This document shows, one piece after another, positions 1 through 5,354 of a DNA stretch of 5,354 nt. Each line of letters begins with the position of its first letter. The first letter of the stretch is position 1. The stretch is from Puniceicoccales bacterium (GTDB lineage Bacteria > Verrucomicrobiota > Verrucomicrobiia > Opitutales > LL51), in the NCBI GenBank assembly GCA_031276935.1, contig JAISMD010000087.1, positions 1 through 5,354 on the forward strand. Direction: 5' to 3'. The position numbers and the translations under genes were made by a program. Under the pieces are notes generated by a model. It was not told the origin of the DNA. It saw nothing but the letters and a program-made list of their open reading frames with translations, and ran no database searches.

Positions 1-144
1 CAGAGTCGATTAATTTTTGAAATGCCACAGGATCTCATTTTTGAGATGGGAACGGATTTGAATGGCCTCGACATTCGCATGCTCCGATGCCTGGGGAAAA
101 AGGGTAAAAATAGTCCCGCAGCGGTGATCTACGGCAAGCATTGA
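1..144 (+). CDS. C-terminal end of an unidentified protein (possible RsmD-like rRNA methyltransferase tail)
   Basis: Frame 1 is open from the left edge and gives 47 residues before a TGA at 142-144, so this is the 3' end of a gene that begins outside the window. The visible part includes RLIFEMPQDLIFEMG and later LGKKGKNSP before ending AAVIYGKH. A short hydrophobic strand leading into 'E-x-P', a variable stretch, then a basic 'GK.GK..P' turn and a last strand recalls the tail of RsmD-type 16S rRNA (guanine-966-N2) methyltransferases. No catalytic motif is in view, so the identification is a weak inference. First-codon-position purine use (29 of 47 by hand count) favours this frame over a 43-codon frame on the opposite strand. 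The gene converges on hemW across an A+T-rich spacer, and no hairpin terminator follows it. Confidence 0.55.
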   Translation, partial: QSRLIFEMPQDLIFEMGTDLNGLDIRMLRCLGKKGKNSPAAVIYGKH

Positions 145-343
145 CCCATTTTTATACATTAAATCATTATCTTTTCTTTCCTTTACGTGTGATTTTAATT
201 TTTTTTAAAAACAGAATTTTTAAAATGCTCTGCTTAGTATTTCTATTTAATTAAAAAAATATAAAATAATGAGCCTTTAGTTCATAGAGAATTCTTTTAC
301 TTTTTTACAATAAGAGAGGGAAATTTTAAATTTATTTCAAATT
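145..343. other. A+T-rich convergent intergenic spacer, no gene seen
   Basis: This 199-bp gap separates two convergent 3' ends. A hand count gives 39 G+C of 199 bases (about 20%), far below the flanking genes. No open frame longer than about ten codons follows any ATG here, and no tRNA-like fold or GC-rich hairpin with a T-run is visible. The self-complementary hexamer AAATTT occurs at 321-326, 328-333, 339-344 and 361-366, the last two reaching into the end of hemW. A 6-bp A/T-only stem with a CTC loop lies at 341-355, across the hemW stop codon, and a 9-bp inverted repeat pairs 320-328 with 359-367. These could make weak A/T-only hairpins that help end transcription from either side, but such composition produces them by chance too. 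Confidence 0.7.
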
Positions 344-1468
344 TTACTCTAAAATAGCTAAAATTTCACCGGCGATGGCGTCGCAGAGGAGACGTCCTTT
401 GGCGGTGAGTCGAATGTTTTGATCATTGAAAATGAGCAACGTTTCCGCTTCCAATTCTTGGAAAAATGAGGTTAATTTAACCTTGTGGGGGTTGTGCGTT
501 AGATCAATCCCCTCATTCATGCGCAGTCCGAAAATAATCTGATCCGTGGCCAAACTGTAGTCATCCAACGAAGTAATGTCCCTATGGACGGTGCGTCGAT
601 TTTCCATGGCATCGACCCATTGCAACAAGGATGGTGCGTTCTTGTAGCGGTGCCTGCCGTATTGACTGCTTGCCGATGGCCCTACTCCGATCCAATCGGC
701 CATCAACCATGTATTGCGATTGTGTAGGGAAGCGAACCCGGGACGGCAATAGTTGGAAATTTCGTATTGCGTGTACCCATGACTTTCAAGGAAATCGTGT
801 GCCTTTTCATAGAAATCACAGTCCCGGTCTTCGTCGCTTCCATCCCCTTGCCGCAGGGTGAGACGGGTGCCCTCTTCGTAGGTGAGACAGTAGGTGGATA
901 GATGTTCCGGTTGGAGGGAAATCGCGGTAGATAGATCGTCGATGAATTGCTCGACGGTTTGTCCGGGAACGGAGAAGATCAAATCGAGACCGACATTTTT
1001 GAATCCCATTTTACGGATCAGTTCATAGGCGCGGAAGACCTGCTGTGGTTTTTGTTTCCGGCCGAGTAGATTCAGGGTTCGCTCACTGAAACTTTGGACC
1101 CCCATGGAGATGCGATTCACTCCCAGGGATCGCCAGGCTTCCAATTTTTCTTCATTAACCGTGGAGGGAGAGAGTTCGACGGTCCATTCTACGGGTTTAT
1201 GGTGCAGTTTGGCATGAATTTGTTCTCCGATTCGCCGGATATGTTCCACACCCAGAATCCCCGGCGTACCTCCACCAATATACACGGTACGGAAAGCACG
1301 TCGGTCGTCGATATTTTGGATTTCTAGGCCAAGGCAGTGCGTATAATGTTTCAGGGAAGTAGGGGTTGGGCGTTCTTTGTAGAAGGCACAGTAGTCGCAG
1401 TGCGAGGCGCAAAATGGAACGTGGACATATAAACCGAGGGGCATGTAAAGTTTTTCTTGCGAATTCAT
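344..1468 (-). CDS. hemW: HemW-like radical SAM protein (heme chaperone family; often labelled coproporphyrinogen III oxidase-like)
   Basis: HemW is a cytoplasmic radical-SAM [4Fe-4S] protein that binds heme and is thought to deliver it to client proteins. It is related to HemN, the oxygen-independent coproporphyrinogen dehydrogenase, but lacks HemN's N-terminal extension. From the ATG at 1468 the protein is 374 residues, close to the usual HemW length. Visible motifs are the CX3CX2C cluster site (C20, C24, C27) just after LYVHVPF, GGGTP (65-69) in the SAM-binding region, NRISMGVQSF (118-127), GLDLIFSVPGQT (160-171) and the HemW-type HN...W...D.IG.GP.A segment (249-266). The C-terminal region (about 300-374) resembles the small HemW C-terminal domain. 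The frame stays open to an ATG at 1588, but those extra 40 residues resemble no family N-terminus and overlap the divergent lipoprotein gene. Purine-rich GAAGG and GAG lie 13 and 6 bases before the chosen ATG. An ATG at 1444 (MPLGLYVHVPF) is also possible. Confidence 0.93.
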   Translation of the reverse strand: MNSQEKLYMPLGLYVHVPFCASHCDYCAFYKERPTPTSLKHYTHCLGLEIQNIDDRRAFRTVYIGGGTPGILGVEHIRRIGEQIHAKLHHKPVEWTVELSPSTVNEEKLEAWRSLGVNRISMGVQSFSERTLNLLGRKQKPQQVFRAYELIRKMGFKNVGLDLIFSVPGQTVEQFIDDLSTAISLQPEHLSTYCLTYEEGTRLTLRQGDGSDEDRDCDFYEKAHDFLESHGYTQYEISNYCRPGFASLHNRNTWLMADWIGVGPSASSQYGRHRYKNAPSLLQWVDAMENRRTVHRDITSLDDYSLATDQIIFGLRMNEGIDLTHNPHKVKLTSFFQELEAETLLIFNDQNIRLTAKGRLLCDAIAGEILAILE

Positions 1469-1494
1469 GAATTTCTCATTACCTTCATTCCACC
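1469..1494. promoter_or_regulatory. 26-bp divergent spacer between hemW and the lipoprotein gene
   Basis: Both genes start outward from this gap, so any promoter must overlap the 5' coding part of the opposite gene. The strand composition is sharply asymmetric. Read on the plus strand, the 24 bases before the lipoprotein ATG contain no G, so no Shine-Dalgarno sequence is possible there. Read on the minus strand, the same bases are purine-rich (GGTGGA, GAAGG, GAG) and could serve ribosome binding for hemW. A weak candidate promoter for the lipoprotein would be TTGCGA at 1457-1462 with TACCTT at 1480-1485 (17-bp spacing). That would start transcription almost at the ATG. It is a poor match and only a suggestion. 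Confidence 0.4.
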
Positions 1495-2499
1495 ATGGAA
1501 AAACTACTTCCTCTAGGAAAAATTCTTTTTTTGGCAATGGCCATTTTTTTAGCGGGTTGCGATGAAGGTCACATTTGCAACATGACACCCAGTATAATGC
1601 CTCAGAATCAGTCCAATATGTACACGATTACGATGGCGGTACAGGGTACGAGCGGCGATATCTTACAGAAAAGTATTCGGCCCTACGTTGTCATCAACGG
1701 GGAGAAACACGAGATGCAAAAGCATCCCGATGGCAATAACATCTTCGTTTACGATTATCGTTTCTACGACGTAGGCATTATTCCCTATTATTTCGAATTG
1801 ATGTACACGACGAATCGCAATGGAAATATCCGGGAAAGGTTAAGTAAATCGGAACTCCACAGGACCACCGTTAGCAGCAAATATATTTTTGCGCTCGATG
1901 CCAATCGCGGTCCCATAGGGGCACGGGTCAACATTGTTGGCTGTGGCTTTGGGAAGAACGACAAAGTACGCATGGGCGGACGCATTATTTCTTCCAATTG
2001 GTTATCTTCGGGGGCGATTGGATTTACGGTTCCCCCGATGAAATGCGACAGGGAATACGAAGTTTTCTTGCTATCCAACCGGGATGAATTTTTAGCGGGG
2101 ACATTTTTCATCGACCGTTCCAATTTATATTGCAGCAGTGATTTTATTCGTTTAGGCAACGGGGAGAGTCAGCGTTTAGTGTTCATGTTAGACAACGGGG
2201 CTCCGGAGGATGGTTTAGAATTAGATATTACGACGGACATTCCGGAAAGCATTATCATGCCGGAGGTACGTTTTAAAGCTGGAGAACGGACGGTTAGTGT
2301 TAACATTAAGGGGACGGATCGATCGGCCAAGGGCATACTTTTTGTTCATGCGAGTGGATTTACATCCCTTGAAATTCCCGTAGAAATCGGTGATGTGAGC
2401 GAAGCAATCGATGGGGAAGATTCGGAAATGGCCCAATTTGCTCGTCCTTTAGAGATGGTGCCAATGGGGGAAGCCGATGAGGATGTTGTGGTTCTGTAG
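1495..2499 (+). CDS. Lipoprotein with IPT/TIG domain and C-terminal Ig-like domain, function unknown
   Basis: The 334-residue product begins with a type II signal peptide: Lys3, a hydrophobic core (about 9-18) and the lipobox LAGC (19-22), so Cys22 would be lipidated after cleavage. Residue +2 is Asp23. Residues 23-130 are a polar, mainly beta-type region of no recognised family. Residues 131-207 match the IPT/TIG pattern: PIGARVNIVGCGFG, a VRMGG strand, then AIGFTVPP and a final strand. IPT/TIG folds are Ig-like modules found in surface proteins. Residues 208-300 look like a second beta-sandwich, with a FKAGERTVSVNI strand pair as in many bacterial Ig-like repeats. The tail (301-334) is acidic. 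Cysteines at 28, 150, 184 and 213 could form disulfides. The start is forced: an in-frame TGA at 1468-1470 precedes it with no ATG, GTG or TTG between. Structural or adhesive envelope roles are plausible; no enzyme motif is seen. Confidence 0.85.
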   Translation: MEKLLPLGKILFLAMAIFLAGCDEGHICNMTPSIMPQNQSNMYTITMAVQGTSGDILQKSIRPYVVINGEKHEMQKHPDGNNIFVYDYRFYDVGIIPYYFELMYTTNRNGNIRERLSKSELHRTTVSSKYIFALDANRGPIGARVNIVGCGFGKNDKVRMGGRIISSNWLSSGAIGFTVPPMKCDREYEVFLLSNRDEFLAGTFFIDRSNLYCSSDFIRLGNGESQRLVFMLDNGAPEDGLELDITTDIPESIIMPEVRFKAGERTVSVNIKGTDRSAKGILFVHASGFTSLEIPVEIGDVSEAIDGEDSEMAQFARPLEMVPMGEADEDVVVL

Positions 2500-2506
2500 G
2501 ACCTGT

Positions 2507-2534
2507 ATTTTCCCACGCTAATTTTCCCACGCTA
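2507..2534. repeat. Perfect 14-bp tandem duplication between convergent stop codons
   Basis: ATTTTCCCACGCTA occurs at 2507-2520 and again, identical and abutting, at 2521-2534. The two copies fill 28 of the 38 bases between the lipoprotein stop (2497-2499) and the acpS stop (2538-2540). No inverted repeat with a T-run is visible here on either strand, so this spacer is not a recognisable intrinsic terminator. A slippage duplication in unconstrained DNA is the simplest explanation. Confidence 0.9.
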
Positions 2535-2537
2535 TTT

Positions 2538-2918
2538 CTAGACGACGAGTACGACGGCGGAAGCAAGTTTGTCCGTATGCGTCAGGGAGAGGGTGGTATG
2601 CGATCCACCGAGTTCTCGGAGGAGTCGCGTGGCGGAGGCGTCCAAGCGTATTTCCGGAGCACCGTTTGTCCGATTAACGATTGATGCGCTTTGCCAAAGG
2701 AAGTGAGCGCCTATGCCGCATTTTAATGCTTTAGCAACCGCTTCTTTTACGGCGAAACGGACGGCTAAGGAAGGGAATGGATTATGTTTTCGGAGGCAGT
2801 ATTGTAATTCTTCGGGGGTATATATTTTTTGCAGGAAGCGTTCGCCGTAGCGCTCTACGGCGTAGCGGATGCGTTCGATTTCGATCATATCGTGGCCAAT
2901 GGATAGGACGTGTCCCAT
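2538..2918 (-). CDS. acpS: Holo-[acyl-carrier-protein] synthase
   Basis: AcpS is a cytoplasmic Mg2+-dependent enzyme. It moves the 4'-phosphopantetheine arm of coenzyme A onto the conserved serine of apo-ACP, which activates ACP for fatty-acid synthesis; AcpS-type enzymes are usually homotrimers. At 126 residues this one has the normal family length. The N-terminal SIGHDMIEIERI carries the metal-binding Asp10. RFAVKEAVAKAL (54-65) is the hallmark helix, with Glu59 as the second metal ligand and Lys58 and Lys64 conserved. A GAPEI strand and LSLTHTDKLASAVVLV close the fold. Family members usually have Ser before the His in this last motif; here it is Thr113. The start is forced: an in-frame TAA lies at 2937-2939 and the ATG at 2916-2918 is the only start codon before the conserved region. 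Only a GAG three bases upstream resembles a ribosome-binding site. An intrinsic terminator separates it from the autotransporter gene behind it. Confidence 0.95.
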   Translation of the reverse strand: MGHVLSIGHDMIEIERIRYAVERYGERFLQKIYTPEELQYCLRKHNPFPSLAVRFAVKEAVAKALKCGIGAHFLWQSASIVNRTNGAPEIRLDASATRLLRELGGSHTTLSLTHTDKLASAVVLVV

Positions 2919-2935
2919 GGACTCATTAAGGCCAA

Positions 2936-2941
2936 ATTATG
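2936..2941 (-). promoter_or_regulatory. Candidate -10 element for acpS
   Basis: On the minus strand the hexamer CATAAT lies 17 bases before the acpS ATG, downstream of the autotransporter terminator, in the only spacer where acpS could have its own promoter. No good -35 hexamer sits 16-18 bases upstream (the sequence there is TAATTT), so the assignment rests on the -10 match and position. If used, the 5' untranslated leader would be only about 11-13 bases. Confidence 0.25.
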
Positions 2942-2984
2942 AGAAAAGGAAATCCGTAAAATTACGTGGTAAGGAAATGTGCAT

Positions 2985-3010
2985 AAAAAAAGAGCGGAAT
3001 AAATCCGCTC
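2985..3010 (-). terminator. Intrinsic (Rho-independent) terminator of the autotransporter gene
   Basis: Read on the minus strand, a perfect 7-bp stem (GAGCGGA paired with TCCGCTC, at 3004-3010 and 2992-2998) closes a 5-base loop (TTTAT) and runs directly into seven T residues (2991-2985). It begins 22 bases after the autotransporter stop codon at 3033-3035. There is no T-run on the plus-strand side, so it acts in one direction only. It should insulate acpS, about 70 bases further on, from readthrough. Confidence 0.93.
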
Positions 3011-3032
3011 CTTGCCAAAGTTTTTCGAACAA

Positions 3033-5354
3033 CTAAAACGAATAGGAAAGCGTAACGGAACCGGCAATGTCATTAAAATGATTGCCATATTGACCATGAC
3101 CCGCTAGGGCTAGCCCTACGTCTCCAAACTTCATATTGAGCGCCGCTTTTGAGACAAGCGCATCCCGTCCCGTACGCACATGGGCAGCACCGTATTTCAT
3201 AGTATCTTTTTCGTCGTCGTCGTTCCATAGGGAAAGGTTCACATCACCGCCTTCCTTATTGAAGAATTCGTGTTTATATCCCAGGGCCAATTCGAAATTA
3301 CCCTCGGTGAAATTATAATTCGCCGCTACACCCAATATGGTTTCGATGGCGAGACGATCAGCGGCATCGACATAATGTTTTTCATCATAATGACAGGCTT
3401 TTTGATGAATCGACGTCGCCGATAAAGATAGCCAAGGACCAAAGGCTAAACCGCCCACTTCCCAGTGTTTGTAGGTGCAGTCGACATTACCGCTGACCCA
3501 ACTACTGCGATGCTTGACATTACTGGTATAGAAATCAGTCAGGACCAGATAGGGAAGCGTATATGTTTCCCTGTATTTTCCACGGCCTCCGAGGAGGGAA
3601 AATTTGGCGGTGACATCGTCGATAAAATCGTCCCACATCCCGTAAATACCTCCGTAATAGGATTTCAAATCGCAATGATCGCTCTGCGAGAGGAACAAAT
3701 CTCCCTTGTATTTCGCGTCTACTTTACCGTAGCCCACCATGGTACCGAGGAGGAGATGATCGGTGACCCATGCATCAACTCCAGTGGTAAACCCGAAAAC
3801 ATCGAAGTTCATTCTGTAATTTTTTAGGTTACTATTTTTTGCCCTATCTCCGAAGCCGGAAGCCCAAAGATTGTAATGTTTACCTATGCTGGTCGGTTGA
3901 CCCATTTTGGAATAGGCGGTTTCGCGGATACTATCGACGAGCGTTAGAGCGGCCCGATTTTTTTCCTCCGTTGTTGGCTTAGAAAACGCGGAGAGCACAC
4001 GGACTTTTTGCCTTGAATTCACTTGTTCATCATTGAAGAGCCATTGTGTCAATATGGCGTTGGTAATAGACGAACGGGCACCTTGAGCTTTATTGGCGTC
4101 CCTACTAAGCTCCTTGAACAGATCGCCGGCGACGAAAGTATGATTAAAATCCGCCCCGAGATAATCCTTGAGATTGTTTATTTTCGATACTGCATTGGTG
4201 AAATCAAACTTCACAAGATCCCCGTCCGGGACAAGTTTCAACCCTTCAATGGCAGCATTTTCAATTGCTTTTTCCGCTACAGTACTTCCAAATAATGCCT
4301 CCAAAATGGCATTCTTGTTGGTGTTAGCGGTCAAATCAATATCAAAGTGCTTATTGCCAGTCTTGTAAGCTGCTATTTTACCAGAAAACTCGGAAATTCC
4401 TTGTTCTTTCAGAAAGTCGGAAATACTCACTGCGATTGTAGGATTTGTGGCTGTCAAAGCCCCTTCCGGCCACTCCAAAACGCTACCCACAGCTGCCGCA
4501 TCACCGGTAAACATAAGCGTAAGTTGAAGACCTTTTCCGGCAACGATATTTCCCTTTAAGTTGATGGTACCCACATCTGCATCGGCAAATCTAATGGTAA
4601 CATTTTCCCCGGCGAAAATCGCAGAACAATCTCTGCCATCTGGCACTTCAAGATCAATTTTCCCCCTCAAAGTTACCGTTGCATTATTGTAGATCGTCAA
4701 TAAATCACTGTTCGAACTATTGGCATCTAAAACTAACTTTGCTCGATGTGCATCTTCACCACCTGAAATAGTCGCTTGAGCATTATCCCTAATTTGAACT
4801 ATTGCATAGCCAGTTTGTGCTGCATAGGTTGTAATGGTATTTTCCCCAAGTTTTAGATTGCCGGTACTCTCTGGATAAATTTCAATAAAACAATGATGAA
4901 CGTCATCTGTACCTCCATTTGGGAATTCAATATTACTTGTCAATTGAAGTGTACCGTTATTCTCAATTTCTATTGAAGTATCCTCTCCTGCCGGAATAAT
5001 CGATATTGAGTTCCCGGCAGTCCCCGTTCCGAGATTTAATATCGTGCCCTTAATCGAAACCCCACCCTCTCCTACAATGAGGCTTTTGGTATCAGCAATT
5101 TTTAATGTGCTATCGTTTTTTACCAATATGGCACTCGATACCGCTAAATTGTCATTGAACGTAACATCGACGAAACTGTTGCCCACCACCGATTCAGACG
5201 GAATCTTATCAGCAAGGTCGACAACTCTTCTTAGTAGATTTTCATTTTCATTTGAGCCTAAAAGCAACTGCTTAATTCGAACAGAATCACTAAATAAGAA
5301 ATCTGATCCAGTACCTTCCCGGCGCTTATCTTGTGAGCGAAAGAGACGTAAATT
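3033..5354 (-). CDS. Classical (type Va) autotransporter, N-terminus outside the window
   Basis: The frame is open from the right edge to a TAG at 3033-3035, giving 773 residues. A TTG at 5267 is an internal codon, not a credible start, because the frame continues upstream and no signal peptide lies nearby. Residues 1 to about 330 (in-window numbering) are rich in short beta strands, Asn, Asp and Gly with repeated TL/SI.I motifs, typical of a beta-helical passenger. Residues about 350-490 look mainly helical, fitting the linker that threads the barrel pore. Residues about 492-773 match an autotransporter barrel domain of about 280 residues (YNLWASGFGD, GFTTGVDAWVTDHLLLGTMVGYG). The last strand SVTLSYSF has hydrophobic residues at -1, -3, -5 and -7, the BAM recognition signature. 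The barrel would insert in the outer membrane and export the passenger. Passenger function and whether it is cleaved are unknown. Its passenger DNA is richer in A+T (19 of 60 G+C at 4681-4740) than the barrel (30 of 60 at 3421-3480). Confidence 0.92.
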   Translation of the reverse strand, partial: NLRLFRSQDKRREGTGSDFLFSDSVRIKQLLLGSNENENLLRRVVDLADKIPSESVVGNSFVDVTFNDNLAVSSAILVKNDSTLKIADTKSLIVGEGGVSIKGTILNLGTGTAGNSISIIPAGEDTSIEIENNGTLQLTSNIEFPNGGTDDVHHCFIEIYPESTGNLKLGENTITTYAAQTGYAIVQIRDNAQATISGGEDAHRAKLVLDANSSNSDLLTIYNNATVTLRGKIDLEVPDGRDCSAIFAGENVTIRFADADVGTINLKGNIVAGKGLQLTLMFTGDAAAVGSVLEWPEGALTATNPTIAVSISDFLKEQGISEFSGKIAAYKTGNKHFDIDLTANTNKNAILEALFGSTVAEKAIENAAIEGLKLVPDGDLVKFDFTNAVSKINNLKDYLGADFNHTFVAGDLFKELSRDANKAQGARSSITNAILTQWLFNDEQVNSRQKVRVLSAFSKPTTEEKNRAALTLVDSIRETAYSKMGQPTSIGKHYNLWASGFGDRAKNSNLKNYRMNFDVFGFTTGVDAWVTDHLLLGTMVGYGKVDAKYKGDLFLSQSDHCDLKSYYGGIYGMWDDFIDDVTAKFSLLGGRGKYRETYTLPYLVLTDFYTSNVKHRSSWVSGNVDCTYKHWEVGGLAFGPWLSLSATSIHQKACHYDEKHYVDAADRLAIETILGVAANYNFTEGNFELALGYKHEFFNKEGGDVNLSLWNDDDEKDTMKYGAAHVRTGRDALVSKAALNMKFGDVGLALAGHGQYGNHFNDIAGSVTLSYSF

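Noticed and set aside
11..142. 43-codon minus-strand frame starting with ATG opposite the left partial gene
   Set aside because: It lies entirely opposite the open plus-strand frame, shows weaker purine bias at first codon positions, and has no ribosome-binding site or family resemblance that I can see.
320..367. Classical intrinsic terminator for hemW
   Set aside because: The available stems are made only of A/T pairs, or have a 30-base loop, with no GC-rich stem followed by a T-run. They are mentioned as weak structure only.
1197..1412. Minus-strand 71-codon frame inside hemW
   Set aside because: It is a frame-shifted reading of the HemW radical-SAM core, in which the in-frame CX3CX2C and GGGTP motifs are intact. 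There is no sign of a real frameshift in hemW.
1469..1588. Extended hemW start at 1588, adding 40 N-terminal residues including a Cys cluster (CCKC)
   Set aside because: The extension overlaps the signal-peptide coding region of the lipoprotein gene and resembles no HemW N-terminus. The conserved protein begins at about LGLYVHVPFC, so the extra residues are the shadow of the lipoprotein gene.
2992..3010. Bidirectional terminator between acpS and the autotransporter gene
   Set aside because: The hairpin has a T-run only on the minus-strand side, and both neighbours are on the minus strand, so there is no case for bidirectional function.
3465..3827. Plus-strand 120-codon frame opposite the autotransporter barrel
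   Set aside because: It is antisense to a clearly coding beta-barrel region, has no family features and no upstream ribosome-binding signal that stands out, and is explained as a shadow frame.
3033..5267. Complete 744-residue autotransporter starting at 5267
   Set aside because: The codon at 5265-5267 is TTG, the frame is open for 29 more codons to the window edge, and no signal peptide follows it. The gene is partial at its 5' end.

Overview
The window looks like chromosomal DNA from a diderm (Gram-negative) bacterium. It encodes a lipoprotein with a type II signal peptide, and an outer-membrane autotransporter whose last strand ends in the classical C-terminal Phe signature. It also carries two housekeeping genes, a HemW-type radical-SAM protein and holo-ACP synthase. 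The lineage cannot be fixed from this much sequence. The mix of a TIG/Ig-like lipoprotein, a classical autotransporter and weak Shine-Dalgarno signals would fit a member of the Verrucomicrobiota/PVC group, but that is a guess. No tRNA, rRNA, CRISPR array, insertion sequence or phage gene was recognised.

Layout from left to right. Bases 1-144 hold the 3' end of a plus-strand gene, unidentified and perhaps an RsmD-like rRNA methyltransferase tail. Bases 145-343 are a very A+T-rich convergent spacer. hemW follows on the minus strand, from its start at 1468 down to its stop at 344. Only 26 bp separate it from a divergent plus-strand lipoprotein gene (1495-2499) with an IPT/TIG domain and an Ig-like domain. 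This gene converges on acpS (minus, 2918-2538), and 28 of the 38 bp between their stops are a perfect 14-bp tandem duplication. Upstream of acpS on the same strand, a clear intrinsic terminator (2985-3010) ends an autotransporter gene. The autotransporter frame runs from its stop at 3033 through the right edge of the window, so its N-terminus and signal peptide are not visible.

The genes do not form one pathway. HemW (heme/radical-SAM chemistry) and AcpS (activation of acyl carrier protein for lipid synthesis) are core metabolism. The lipoprotein and the autotransporter are envelope proteins of unknown function. Strand changes and the terminator imply at least four transcription units, with acpS cut off from the autotransporter transcript. 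No convincing new multi-gene system is present. The parts most worth a second look are the autotransporter passenger, the TIG lipoprotein with Asp after its lipid-anchor Cys, and two starts fixed by upstream stop codons that have no usable Shine-Dalgarno sequence.
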